A DNA stretch of 64,000 nucleotides from Megaleporinus macrocephalus (lineage: Eukaryota > Chordata > Actinopteri > Characiformes > Anostomidae). The position numbers and the translations under genes were made by a program. Below, piece after piece: positions 23,765 through 34,784 of this stretch. The notes under the pieces are model-generated. The model searched no databases. It was given only the letters and a program-made list of their open reading frames with translations, and was not told the DNA's origin. Numbering within the stretch: position 1 is the stretch's first letter; each line of letters starts with the position of its first letter. The stretch covers positions 21,890,866 to 21,954,865 of the forward strand of contig CM038706.1 in NCBI GenBank assembly GCA_021613375.1, given 5' to 3'.

Positions 23765-24200
23765 TTTCTCAACTGTGGTTCTGAAGACCCACTGCTCTGC
23801 ACATTTCACTGCTTACCCTGCTTTAACAAAGCTAGTTCATCAAGAACAATAAACTGTTAATTAGCTGATCAGAATGATTTGAATTTAGAACTGTTACAGC
23901 CATTTGACCTCTGCGTTTAACCCAATCACATAATAGGGCAGTGGGCACACTTACCCAGAGCAATGGCAAGGGTGGCTGGGGAGCAGTTGGGGGTTAGGTG
24001 CCTTGCTCAAGGGCACTTCAGTCGTGTCCTGTCGGTTCAGTGTTATCTTCTGGCCACAAGACTGGCTCCCTAACCTCTAGCCAACGACTGCACTGGCCGC
24101 TTCTGAGAGTCACAACAGGGCTCTTATAGTTTACAACAGGGGAAACACTTAGAACATACAGGGCAGCGGGCCTCAATAACTAGAGTGGAGAAACACTGTC
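23765..24200. mobile_element. Old dispersed DNA repeat, split by a SINE
   Basis: The left part (ctgaagacccactgctctgcac...taattagctgatcagaatg) and right part (caggggaaacacttagaac...gtggagaaacactgt) together fit a fish repeat I recall with complementary ends around a 'lost' centre. A SINE occupies 23893-24101. A partial relative lies at 58905-59045. Family name not assigned. Confidence 0.5.
23893..24101 (-). mobile_element. tRNA-derived SINE
   Basis: Read on the minus strand, it begins gcagtcgttggctagaggtta, an A-box-like tRNA start. It continues gccagtcttgtggccagaag and a degraded B box near ctgaaccgac (usual form GGTTCGA). The body follows: gtgcccttgagcaaggcacc, taacccccaactgctcccc, and a tail near ttgggttaaacgcagaggtca. 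This matches a widespread fish tRNA-SINE that I recall. The B-box damage suggests it is no longer transcribed by RNA polymerase III. It is nested in the older repeat 23765-24200. Confidence 0.8.
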
Positions 24201-24570
24201 AAAGACAAACACCTCCTTTTGGTTTGAACCAATCGAATGACCAATTGCAAATGTCTGACAACTCCTGCCTCTCTTAATTCCCATTGCTAAGTCTATCAAG
24301 CTTGTAGTTCATGCCACCTGGTAGCATCTGTAACACTTTTGCTAACCAACAAAACAGTCAAATGAGTATTCAGAGATTTATAGAAAACATTTAAAAAACT
24401 GAAAGACATTCAGTGCAAGAATGCATGTCTAAGAATCAACATCATCTCATTGTCCCTGAAATAGTCTCTCTTTGATACCATGTGATAAATTGCTGCATTC
24501 CACTGGAACTTTAACATTATAGCACATAGCTGAAGAACAGTAATACGGTGGTATCCTCATGTTAGGTCTT

Positions 24571-24640
24571 GAGTGTAGTCACTGCACCAAAGCATTGATG
24601 GATGTGCGCAATGAGGAACTGACCATGGAGAAAGGGTACT
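24571..24640 (+). repeat. Second copy of L1/Tx1 fragment
   Basis: gtagtcactgcacca...gatggatgtgcgcaatga and gaaagggtacta match 23259-23344 with a 17-bp indel. It is a short remnant of the same LINE family. Confidence 0.65.
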
Positions 24641-25300
24641 ATGGCATGTCAGAAAAAGGTAATAGAACATAGATCAGTACAGAACCTGGTGCCTCTGTTC
24701 AGTGCCCTGCTAAAGGCCAGAGTGTGGGTGGGTTTAAAGCTCCATCAAATCAAAAGGTTTGCACTCAGCGAGATTGGACAGGCTTCGTGGTTTTATCTGA
24801 ACGGTTTGATTATATGTACATGTTTTATTTGTATAACATACATAAAAAGGAGGAACACTTTAAGAAAAGGAAAGAAAGCCTAACACTACTGAAGAATTTT
24901 TTCTCCAATAATAAATATTCTTCAGTAATAAAAAAAACTATTTGTATGAAATGGGTGAGTGCCCGTTCTGATTTGAGTTGTAGGCTTTACAAGGCCACAG
25001 CAGTGAAAATGTACAAAACCATCTGCATTGTGGTTAATACAGAGTTAGTCATGTCTGCATTGTGTAATCGAATATTTCAGTTTTTTCAGTTCCTTCTGAC
25101 TCACTTGACGAACCCACTTGTAGAAATATGAGCAACAGGTCTTTTTATGTATACAACTTTTTGACTAAATAAATATTTGAGCCTCTCTGAGCTTCTCTTT
25201 CCTTAAACATTTGTAACATAAAAAAGCTTCTTTTTTTCCAACCCAAAGTGGAAAACATCCTCTTTGGAACCTTTGAGTTTTTAGACTGAACAATGTCATC
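24641..25300. other. Unique sequence, nothing recognised
   Basis: Frames at 24641-24883 and 24724-25131 may extend LINE-derived sequence, but no motif supports that. Confidence 0.4.
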
Positions 25301-25302
25301 AG

Positions 25303-25500
25303 CAAAGAGAGAGAGTGAAAGAGAGAGAGAGAGTGAAAGAGAGATTGCTGGTGAGAGGAGGGATAAATAACCCTGATTATAACAGTAATTTCTCATCAAT
25401 CAGTGCTCTTCCCTTCAAAGAAAAAAGACATGCATCTGCTTGTGCAGCTGATTAGAGAGAGCAAGACAGAGAGAGAGAGAGAGAGAGAGACCGAGAGTGG
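25303..25500 (+). repeat. Two (GA)n tracts
   Basis: GA-rich runs lie at about 25306-25345 and 25452-25492, preceding the large pyrimidine/purine blocks. Confidence 0.9.
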
Positions 25501-25639
25501 GGGTGAAGATAAAGGCTGAAGCAGAATATGGGCTTTAGGGTCGAGAGAGAAAATGAAAGTGGAGAGGAGGAACGTTCTCTGTCACTGTCCTCTTTTTAAA
25601 ATAAGATGAGACTTAATTGAGTGGCTTGTTGTCAGGATC

Positions 25640-26050
25640 GCTAACCTGATGGATGGCCTTGCATGTACTTCTCTCTACCAGCTATAGCAGCTCTCTCGCT
25701 CTTTCCACCCATTTTCTCCCTTTTTCATCCCCACCCTACCCCTTTCTATGTCCCATATCTTTCTCTTACTGTTTTTGTCTGTCTCTCTTTCGTCCTATTT
25801 CTCTTTTCTATAGCCTGTTCACGCACTCTCTTCCTCCCTCTATTCCTCTTTTGGTCTTGTTCTTTTCCTCTCTCTCTCTTTTTGTGCTATCTCTGGCTCT
25901 CTTTCTCCCTCTTTTCTTTCTATAGCCTGTTCACGCTCTCTCTTCCTTCCTCAACTTCTCTGTCTGTCTTAATTTCTTTCTTTCTCTTCTTTCTGGGCTA
26001 ACAAGTTCTGTGGTCCATCCTCCTGCCACCTCCAGCCTCTGTTCTCTTCT
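25640..26050 (+). repeat. Polypyrimidine tract 1
   Basis: This is strongly C/T-rich on the plus strand with few purines. ttctatagcctgttcacgc recurs at 25807 and 25919, so the tract is at least partly a minisatellite with a period near 112 bp. The overlapping 90- and 112-codon frames are caused by composition. Confidence 0.85.
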
Positions 26051-26194
26051 TCTATATTTTGGATTTCCTGTTTGAAGTTTGGATGATGTGCTGATTTGGG
26101 GAAACATTTTAATTTCATTGGCTGATTTAAGATCTTTGATCAAATTGCACTGAATTTATAAGGAAAAGATTTGTCATTTACTTTGTAACTGTTT

Positions 26195-26480
26195 GTAGAT
26201 GAGGATGAGGATGAGGCAGAGGAGGTGAAAGAGTGGAAGAAGGAGAAGAAGGAGAAGAAGAAGAAGAATGAGAAGCAGTAGGGGGAGGGGAAGGAGAAGA
26301 GGGAGGAGGGGGTAGAGGAGGAGATGGAAATGGAGAAGGAAGAGGAGAAGAAGAAGAAAAAGAAGAAGAGGAAGAAGAAGAAGAAGGAGAAGCAGGAGGA
26401 GGAGGGGAAGGAGAAGCAGGGGGGTGGAGGAGGAGGATAAGGAAGAGGATAAGGAGGAGGGGGCAGAAGAGGAGGAAGCT
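26195..26480 (+). repeat. Polypurine tract
   Basis: Almost pure A/G for ~285 bp: GATGAG units first, then GAA/GGA mixtures and G-runs (gggggagggg, gggggg). It sits between two polypyrimidine tracts, so strand asymmetry flips twice. The minus-strand 131-codon frame is a proline/serine-rich artefact of the composition. Confidence 0.9.
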
Positions 26481-26569
26481 GCTGAAGCTCAGTGAGCTGT
26501 TGGCTGAGCGGAGGAGGTCTGAGGACAGGTGATAGGCCAGAAGAGCTTTATATTTAATTGAATGTGGAT

Positions 26570-26854
26570 CCACCTGATCTCTCTTTTCTCTCCTCCATGC
26601 TATCCCCTAACTCTGTCCATATAGGCTCTGTCAGTGATGTTCTCTTTCACTCCCTCTTTCTTTCTCAAATAATTAATCCTCCCCTTTCTTTTCCTTTTTC
26701 TCTGTCCTGTCTGTCTTTTCTTGCCTCTCACATTTATTCTCATTTTTATTCTTTCAACTTTTATTCTCTCCTCTCTTCTCTCTTTCCTGCCCATTATCCT
26801 TTCTTCCTGTCTCCTTTAGCTTGCTCTCTTCAATCCATTGTTTGTCAAATCCTG

Positions 26855-26903
<49 letters not shown>

Positions 26904-27365
26904 GTTCTCTATTTTCTCTCTTTTTCTGCCTTGCTCTTCCCTGTTTTTCCCTTTTTTCTTTATCTCCTTTCTCTCTCCTTCATTCCCCATTTCTCCAATC
27001 ATGTCCTTTTTCTCTCTCCATTCCTTCCTTCTCTCTCGCTGTTTTGCTGTTCCTTTATCAATTTTTCTCTTTCTCTGTTCCCTTCCTTCTCCCTCTCTCT
27101 TGTCTTTTCTCTCTCATCCTTTATTTCTTAAATAATCTTTCTCATTCACTCTTTCTTACTATACCCCTCTCTATTTCTATCACTCTTTCTCTATTCTTTC
27201 TGTCTTTTAGTCTTAACCTGTATTGCACAAATTCCTCTCTCTCTGTCTGTTTCTTATTTTCTTTTCTTTTTCTTCTCCCTTCTCCTTTTTCTCAATCTGT
27301 CTCCCTTCAACCTCCATTTCTAAAAACCTCTCTCTCTCTTTCTCTCATCCTCAGGCTTTTCTCCA
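26570..27365 (+). repeat. Polypyrimidine tract 2 with (CT)n core
   Basis: About 800 bp of C/T-rich sequence with a (CT)n core at 26857-26901. Three plus-strand frames overlap (including 273 codons at 26558-27379), made almost entirely of Ser, Leu, Phe and Pro. Stop codons need A or G, so long frames are expected by composition. Confidence 0.9.
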
Positions 27366-28117
27366 TTGTTTTTCTATAAGTCAGTATAGGCTGAAAGCGC
27401 TAGAGCTACAGAGGGTGGTGTGCGCTTGTGTAATCTATCTCCAGATCAAATTCACATCCATCCATCATGTGCTTCTGGATCTTCAGGCTTTATGCTTACA
27501 GTCCAAATGTAAGCAGCCCTGTCCTCTCACACTGCGCTTTTCTGAGGTGTGCGTGCGTGCGTTAGTTAGTGATACTGCATCGCCGTGAGGAAAGACACAA
27601 CTTCAAACACAAGGACAAGCTGCATCCATCTGCTCTCTCCCTCTCTGTCTCTGTTTCTCTCTCCATGTACCATGAGTTACTACTAGGGAGGGAGGGGGGG
27701 TTGTTCTTGGTGCTGATGCTCTTTCTGTGTATGAAAGCATTTTATTAGTATACAGTATTATTATAACACAGTGAGCTCTGAATTCTTAGCCTTTGTCTGT
27801 TTGTATTGATTATTGACCAAACCTACAGACCTTACACTTGAAATTATGCAACAGTCTACACACAACAAGAAAGTTCAATACACAATGATTTCACATGAAC
27901 AGCTGAAAAGGAGTCTGGGGGAAAGTACTGGCTCTAAGTCTTAAACGTAAACTGGTTTCTAAACGCAGATATTCAGTGTTTGAAGAGTATATGGATCTAC
28001 ACAGTTGAAGCTCCTTTTTTGTAATAATATTCTTAACCTCATGTACAGCATTTAACTAACTGCTGATTCCTTCTAAAAAGCAGTACGCATGGCTAAGCCC
28101 TAATGTTTTGAAATACC
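27366..28117. other. Unique sequence, nothing recognised
   Basis: A short C/T stretch near 27630-27665 and a G-run near 27690 are the only features. Confidence 0.45.
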
Positions 28118-28600
28118 AGACAAACAGGGCAGACGTGAGTAGAGTTTAAGATCACGATGCTTTTAATAGGGTGTGCTGAGATGTTAAACAGCACCACAAT
28201 AAACAGCTCGAAAGCCAAAAGCGAGGCAAACATACCAAAAGGAGCCGGCAAAGACAAAGTCACAAACAGAACAGTCCAAGGGGCGGAACACAAACAAGCT
28301 AATAATAAGGCTATCAAAACACAAGGGGATATCCAAACAGGGAAAACAGAGAAACAAAGCTAAGTCATACACGAGAGATCAATACAGAATACAGATACGC
28401 AACGCTCAGTAAGTCAACAAGTACCTAGCAACTGGAGAATGAACCAGGACATGTAGAAATACAAACAGGTGTAATGAGCAACAGGTGAGAACCATCTAAA
28501 ACTCAGGCACAGGTTGCTTGGGAGCAGGGTGAGCTGGGAAATGGAGTTCGAGGGAGCAGAAGAGATGCAGGAAGAGTCCAAAAGAGTGACATGTTTACAC
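28118..28600. repeat. Possible transposon-derived repeat
   Basis: A-rich, low-CpG sequence (ccaaaagcgaggc, gggcggaacacaaac, aacaggtgagaacc, gctgggaaatggagttcgag). The last motifs resemble the ends of fish LTR-type repeats as I remember them. No coding remnant or terminal repeat was found. Confidence 0.3.
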
Positions 28601-29064
28601 TTTGTTGGCTTCCAATGGGCAGCTTAGTTGTTTGCTAACTGCTGTCAATGTTGTGGGAAAGCACACAGTACGCAGTACAACATCTCACCTGCTGGCACAT
28701 CTTTAAGACTATCAAGCATGCTGTCCCTCAGGCTTAATGTGTCTTTCTATTCAATCATATCTATTCAATCAAAGCTGCTGTGAAATCGTTCCACCTCCTT
28801 GTAGGCTGAATGGTTCAAGATAAATGTTCCACTGATTCTTATTTGGTGGAAGATAACACCCATGGTGAACATGAAATCATTTTCAAGATGTCAAGGCCTC
28901 TTCAAATGCAGTAAATGAGTTTGAATAAAAATGCAGTCTATGTCATTATAACAGGAATCAGTTTTTCCATTAAAGGAGTCATATACAACTGTTTTCTTTG
29001 CTTTTCTTTTCTTTACCAAAGTTGTTAATTATCCTCTTAAAATAACATCTCTTTATCTCTTGGA
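28601..29064. other. Unique sequence, nothing recognised
   Basis: AT-rich sequence without repeats or credible frames. Confidence 0.45.
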
Positions 29065-29345
29065 ATTAAAGGTGCAGTATGTAAGATTTAGGTGTGAGGC
29101 TCTATAAGCAGAAATTGAATATATATTATGCAAAACTATGTTTTCATTGGAGCATAATCAAGTGTAACTACAAATCCTTGTGTTTCTGTTACTGTGGAAT
29201 GAACTCTTTATATCTACATAGTAGTATGTCAGTCAATAGAGGCCGCCAAGCAGCATCGCAATGTTGCACAATAGTCCAAGACAGACAAACTACACACAGG
29301 TCTTTCAGGTTTTGCATTTTTACCTTAAAGCACGATCTTCAATTT
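29065..29345 (+). mobile_element. Dispersed fish MITE-like repeat
   Basis: It begins attaaaggtgcagtatgtaag and continues with ctatgttttcattggagcat, ggaatgaactctttatatc and aatagaggccgccaagcag. This order matches a very common non-autonomous fish repeat I recall (aaaggtgcagt...taagatttt). No transposase is encoded. Confidence 0.55.
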
Positions 29346-29529
29346 GGTGGCAATATAGCACCAGCTGGAAGATGAAGAAAGAAGAATATTCTCTTTGATC
29401 TGTCCTACCATGGTGCATATTTAGTGATAGCTCCTTTCATAAAACTCCAGGAAGGATATTATGAAAGTTTAAATCTCCTTTTCAAAATACTACCTGCATT
29501 AAAATGATGATGCTGAATTCAGCTTGGCC

Positions 29530-29590
29530 AGCTTCTTCTAATTTTCCTGTTCCACCTTAAATGGTGCAGCAGTTACTTACTGCTTCTTTA
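29530..29590 (+). repeat. Fragment of dispersed repeat (ttccaccttaaatggtgc)
   Basis: ttccaccttaaatggtgcag followed by cagttactt relates to pieces at 19395-19455, 48735-48815 and 48905-48925. This is a family of short decayed copies with no defined ends. Confidence 0.45.
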
Positions 29591-30618
29591 AATGTGCTGT
29601 TTTTGTTACTGAGCTTTTAAAACTGATATGCGTAAATAACCTCTGTTCCGTATCATCCTGTATTATGCCTCATTCAAAAGCCAATCCAGATTTAAACTTT
29701 TTCTTTTTAATTTAACATGAATTGACAGGTTAAGCTGCTGTAAGTTAACTATGTACATGTGAATGCACAATAACAACAAATTCAAAACTGCACCCACTGT
29801 GTGAGTAAAGTACACCATTGAAACTTTAACAAATGTTTAAATATTGTATGAACAATTTTTCTTTTTAAAAAGTTTTACTTTGAAAGTGTCATTTGGTTCA
29901 ATACTTGACCTGCATTTAGAGAAATGACCATGTAGAGATAACCTAATCAGTTACACATTGGATTTCATAGGAAAAACAAGCTGCTTTCCAAAAGAAAAGA
30001 AACAGGCATGTATTCTTCAATTTCAAGAAAAGCACATTTCCAGGTTAAACTTACAAAGTTAAAGTGGGATTATCAAAGTGCTCTTGGTGAGAAATAAAGC
30101 CTTGAGGCCTTGTAACAATGAGTCAATGTTTCTCTGACAGGATGATGCGAATCCTCATTGATGTCTCACACCTGAAAAGATGTGTTAAGATGTGCTCATG
30201 TTGCAGTGCATCATGGGATGTTTACGCCTCAGAATATAAACCCACACTGATCTTACCATGCCGTATTCAGAGCTACCCGTGCAAACTAACAGCCCCCCTG
30301 CCTGCTGCAGAGCCTTTGTAGGAAACCCTAAGAACCAAGTTGTGGGTGCACTGTTGGCATGTGTGTCTCACAAGTGAACTCACTTTGACTGCTGAGATTT
30401 GTACCGCTGTGCACCATAAAGGCCTGTTTATTGCCAAAACAATGAAAATATCCATTTACAGACACGGATTGAGACTCCACAAAAAGCCACCTTGTAGACA
30501 TTGTAAATAACTCCCCCCACCCTTTTTCCTCTCTCGCTGTCTCTTTGTTTGTGTGTAAAAATCCCCTCCACTGAACAAACTACATGTGGGCCGATGACTT
30601 ACGCCAAGTCCTGTGAAT
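29591..30618. other. Unique sequence, nothing recognised
   Basis: AT-rich with a GC-balanced part at 30118-30330. The overlapping frames at 30118-30321 and 30273-30455 show no family features. Confidence 0.45.
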
Positions 30619-30677
30619 CAGGCTGGGCACTGGCTCATGGACTGCTCTGAATGTGATGTGAGATGAGGTTGAATGAA
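30619..30677 (+). repeat. Direct repeat flanking the minisatellite, left copy
   Basis: caggctgggc...gactgctctgaatgtgatgtg and agatgaggttgaat match 32069-32119 in the same orientation. The two copies lie on either side of the 31.1-31.9 kb array. Confidence 0.75.
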
Positions 30678-31120
30678 ACAGATAAGGCGCACAAATCAAA
30701 ATCACAGCAAATACTGTTTATCTTTCTGAATCAAATTGAAACAACGGCTGATGCATTTGTGTATATACGTGATATCAAAAGACAAAGACATGAATGAGGT
30801 TCCGAAGAACTGCTGTCGTATCTAAACCTCGTAACTCAATTTTATTTATTTATTTTTCCAAATTTGAAAATGCCAGCTGCCCTTTACACTGAGGGAACAT
30901 TTCATCTTGATCAATAGAGCAATAAAAAATCACATTTTCTGCTTCAAACCTTTGCAGTAGATCTAAGCCACTAAACATAAACAGCTTGTCTTTTATGTAT
31001 AGTGGTGTACTGTAGAGGGAAGTGTAACCATATTGTGTAATGATAGTGTAGTATTAAAAGTAATATAATAAGCCATCAGTATACTGTGAACACTAGCAAT
31101 AATGTAGCATATAATTGTAG

Positions 31121-31522
31121 TCATAGTGTAGTATAATGTGTAATATAATGTGATAATGTAGTATAATGTGTAATATAATGTGACAATGTAGTATAATGTG
31201 TAATATAATGTGATAATGTAGTATAATGTGTAATATAATGTGATAATGTAGTATAATGTGTAATATTATGTGATAGTGTAGTATAATGTGTAATATAATT
31301 TTGTGATAGTGTAGTATAATGTGTAATATTATGTGATAGTGTAGTATAATGTGTAATATAATGTTGTGATAGTGTAGTATAATGTGTAATATAATGTGAC
31401 AATGTAGTATAATGTGTAATATAATGTGATAATGTAGTATAATGTGTAATATTATGTGATAGTGTAGTATAATGTGTAATATAATTTTGTGATAGTGTAG
31501 TATAATGTGTAATATAATGTAT
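31121..31522 (+). repeat. 30-bp AT-rich minisatellite, forward half
   Basis: About 13 copies of a 30-bp unit (gtagtataatgtgtaatata plus atgtgataat), with variants of 32 bp carrying an extra tt. Variants recur in the same order at about 31183-31313 and 31398-31513, so a higher-order block has itself been duplicated. The 93-codon minus-strand frame (ITHYTTLSH repeats) is a repeat artefact. Confidence 0.95.
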
Positions 31523-31818
31523 TACATTATATTACACATTATATTACACTATCACATTATATTACATATTATACTACACTATCACATTATATTACACATT
31601 ATATTACACTATCACATTATATTACATATTATACTACACTATCACATTATATTACACATTATATTACACTATCACATTATATTACACATTATACTACACT
31701 ATCACAACATTATATTACACATATTACACTATCACATTATATTACACATACTACATTATCACAACATTATATTACACATATTACACTATCACATTATATT
31801 ACACATACTACACTATCA
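31523..31818 (-). repeat. Same minisatellite in inverted orientation
   Basis: The unit now reads attacacattatactacac and tatcacattat, the reverse complement of the forward unit. Orientation switches at about 31520-31525 with no spacer. About 10 units are present, with 22-27 bp shortened variants near 31715-31805. Together with 31121-31522 it forms an inverted repeat with arms of about 300 bp. Confidence 0.95.
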
Positions 31819-31960
31819 TATATCATATAATATAATGTGATAGTGTAGTATAATGTGTAATGTAATGTTGTGATAGTGTCATATAAAGTAAAATACAATG
31901 TAGCAGTAGTGAAGTATAATGTGTTATATAATGTAGAGATTGTGTATTATTAATACTAAT
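31819..31960 (+). repeat. Minisatellite, second switch back to forward, decaying
   Basis: From about 31829 the forward unit resumes (ataatgtgatagtgtagtat) for two units. It then degenerates into looser matches such as gtgaagtataatgtgttata. Weak similarity continues to about 32225 (tgtaatataatgtagcagtg). Confidence 0.8.
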
Positions 31961-32068
31961 ATGGCATCAGTATACTGTAGTATGGGACTGTAATATGTAT
32001 AATGTGTTTCTGTAATATAATGTAGCAGTGTGGCATAAGAAGATAGGGCAGGATGACTTGCACCTATT

Positions 32069-32119
32069 CAGGCTGGCCCTGTTGACTGGTCTGAATCTGA
32101 TGTGAGATGAGGCTGAATC
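32069..32119 (+). repeat. Direct repeat flanking the minisatellite, right copy
   Basis: This is the partner of 30619-30677: caggctggcc then ctggtctgaatctgatgtg and agatgaggctgaat. Confidence 0.75.
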
Positions 32120-32239
32120 GTATGTATACAATGTAGCATAACGTAACTGAAATAGACAATAGTGAAGAGCAGTATTTACCATAATACAGCAACAGTATGC
32201 AATATAAAGTAGCAGCACTGTGGTATAAATGTTCCTCAC

Positions 32240-33805
32240 TTGGCTGTGTGTCAGGTGTCAGGTTAACTAGTGTTTTTATTATGGCGCAGTCTTATGCAGG
32301 GTTGATGCAGGCTAATGCTGATGTTTTTGGGTTAGTCTCTGATCTGTTTTCCTGGGATGAAGCGCCCACACTGTTCCCCGCTGCGCTGTGACAGATGATT
32401 GATTAGTTCATCTTTTCTCCGCTGGTCCAACCAGTGTTGGTGAATAGCTGTCCTATTGTGGCACTTTGCCTCACATACGAGCACACTGAGATACACATGG
32501 ATGCACACACATACACACACACACCCCAGCCACACACCCACATACTTGTGGCCAGCACATGTAACACTTCATGCCAAACAGATGATGTAACCCACAATCC
32601 TGCCACACAGACTGGACAAAACATCTGGAAAGCCACATCCAAACGCTGCAGAATAATTTAATACGAGAATGATACAGGCAGTAAAAGAGGTGGAGACAGA
32701 GAGCGCAGAATTGAATGATAGTGACGCTGAGGGTGAGAGAGACTGAGAGAAAGACGAAATGAAAACACCAAAGCTATAGACTGCTATCTCTTCTGCTAAA
32801 TGAACCCTAGCACCATCATAGTGTCATTTCATAATAGCTTCATTTCAAGCTTGGTAAAGGCTCCATTAATGCATAAGACTTAATCAATAGAAGTGTCAGT
32901 GACATTTGATAGATGCTCAGGTATGGATAAAGATATGATGAATGTACATGAGCTATAGCTGTCACTGTGACAGGTCAAGGACGCAAACTTACCCCTATAG
33001 TTTAGCATCAAAGTATTACTACTATCTTAATATCCTATAGTTACTATGGTATAACACCTCTTAAGATTGTAGGAAACAGTGCAGATTATTAAGGTGAACC
33101 GACAGTCACAGGTTTATACTCTTGAGACAGGATTTGAGGAGGCACAAGTGAGGGAAGGCAAAGGGAAGAAGAGAGGCGAGGGGGAGATGAGAAGGGATAA
33201 GAGGCAAGTGCAAGATTATAAGATAAGGAAAGCATTTGCTCGATTAAGGGATTCCACGTAAATTAAAAAGCAGAAACGTATCTGACCTTTCGAAACGTTT
33301 AGAGGCAATTTCAATGTCCCACTTCCAAAGGCAAGATTGAGAGGATATAAAAGCAAACGCTCTAATAGTTAGCAATTTAGCCAAACGGGAGAAATTAGCA
33401 TTTAATTTTTTACAAGTGCAACACTGAGAGACCAACTATACTGATACTCTGCAGTTTCAGTGTAACAGGAGCCCACTCTTCAAACACAGCAAGTTCAAAT
33501 GATTCATGAACAGGCAGATGCTCTTCACCACTTAGACCCAAACTGTTCTTGATAGATAAATCAGTAAGCCAGTATATAAACACAGGGGAAAAAAGCAGCA
33601 CAGACAAGCGTCCTCATCAGACTACTGCTGAGGGCATGTTCCAGCTAGAGAATGAGCCATTTTCACTGATCGGTTGAGTGAATGACTGCCTGACTGAATC
33701 ACTTTGTTGAAACGTGTATGCATAAGGGGTGTAGATAGCCACATTTAAGTCTAACTAACTTTTACTAGATGACAGTATAAAATGGTCAGCTACAGAGACT
33801 GTTCG
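32240..33805. other. Unique sequence with a (CA)n run
   Basis: CA-rich sequence lies at about 32503-32545 and a purine-rich stretch at about 33140-33205. Short frames lack family features. Confidence 0.45.
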
Positions 33806-33832
33806 GTTAATGTTAATGTTAATGTTAATGTT
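33806..33832 (+). repeat. (TTAATG)n, four units
   Basis: A perfect hexamer repeat, ttaatg, four times in tandem. Confidence 0.95.
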
Positions 33833-34060
33833 TGGGACTCTGACACAGTCTCAACTTTTAAGTCTAGCTTTTGGTAATTAATCTACCCTTTTAGATGAAG
33901 GCAGGAGATCTGGGGGTTCTTGGACACAGAGGTTTATGGTAAACTGAGATGTTGGTGCTGTTGTTCCACCACTTCACACGATCACACAGGTTTGTGGATG
34001 GATCCCTGTGTCTCAGGGCGCTCTCATGTCCATGTTACCTTTTGGTTCTCTCCTTTTAGT

Positions 34061-34777
34061 TTAGGCTGTTATAGTTAGATCTGCCGGAGTCGCCAGCCCC
34101 ACTCTAAAATTCTGAATATTCATATTCTCTACAGTCATACTCCCAAGCCGAACTAACTTTCTCTCTTTACTCTTCCTGAGGTAATGACTGTCCTCCCGTC
34201 TGATAAACGCTGTTAAAGGACTGACCATCAGGGCCTCCTCCTCACCCATCACCAGCCAGCTCTCCTGTCCATCTGTGTCTACTGCTACACCCTCAGTTAC
34301 ATCACTGTGCCATCCAGATGCACCAGCATTGAGATAGGATGGGACTGTTTCAGCTCACGCCCACTTTACATAAAGCCTCAGTCATAGACTGCCTCAGTCA
34401 GAGACTGTCTCAGTCATAGACTGCCTCTACCTGTGCAGCTTCTAAAGCTTTGCTATCCAGATTTCAAACAGAGGCTCTTTTCTTTGGTGTTTAGTTTATT
34501 AAACTGTAAATACTGTTTGATCAGAGGAGGATGGGTCTCCCCTTGTTAGTCTGGTTCCTCCCAAGGTTTCTTCCTCCAGTCTCAGGGAGTTTATCTTGCC
34601 ACTGTTGCCCCTGGCTTGCTCACTGGGATATATGTTGTAACTGTCTGTTTTCAAAACTCTGTAAAGCTGCTTTGAGACAACACCGTTGTAAAAAGGCCTT
34701 GTTTAATTTATGCAGCATCTCTGACACATTTTTAGAATACTGTTTTAGAGGTTTAAGGATTGTTAAAATTTGAATTT
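34061..34777 (+). mobile_element. Dispersed fish repeat with (tgg)ttcctcccaaggtttcttcc signature
   Basis: ctggttcctcccaaggtttc at about 34551 is followed by ttatcttgccactgttgccc, ttgctcactggg and aaagctgctttgagacaac. This order matches a very abundant teleost repeat I recall, whose 3' end is normally near tgtaaaaagcgc...aaatttgaattt. Here tgtaaaaaggcc is followed by ~60 bp of other sequence before aaaatttgaattttg. The 5' limit is uncertain. Confidence 0.55.
34375..34422 (+). repeat. Three tandem 16-bp units
   Basis: gcctcagtcatagact occurs three times in tandem with single-base changes, inside the dispersed repeat. Confidence 0.9.
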
Positions 34778-34784
34778 TGTTTAA

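Noticed and set aside
26178..26573. 131-codon Ser/Pro-rich frame on the minus strand
   Set aside because: It reads the complement of the polypurine tract. Composition explains it.
26558..27379. 273-codon open frame on the plus strand
   Set aside because: Same cause: a polypyrimidine tract with a (CT)n core. All plus frames are open over parts of it.
31121..31402. Minus-strand frame with ITHYTTLSH repeats, and the matching plus-strand frame at 31505-31840
   Set aside because: Direct translation of the 30-bp minisatellite, whose length is a multiple of three.
31121..31960. CRISPR-like array
   Set aside because: Repeats are contiguous without unique spacers, in a vertebrate-type sequence. This is a minisatellite.
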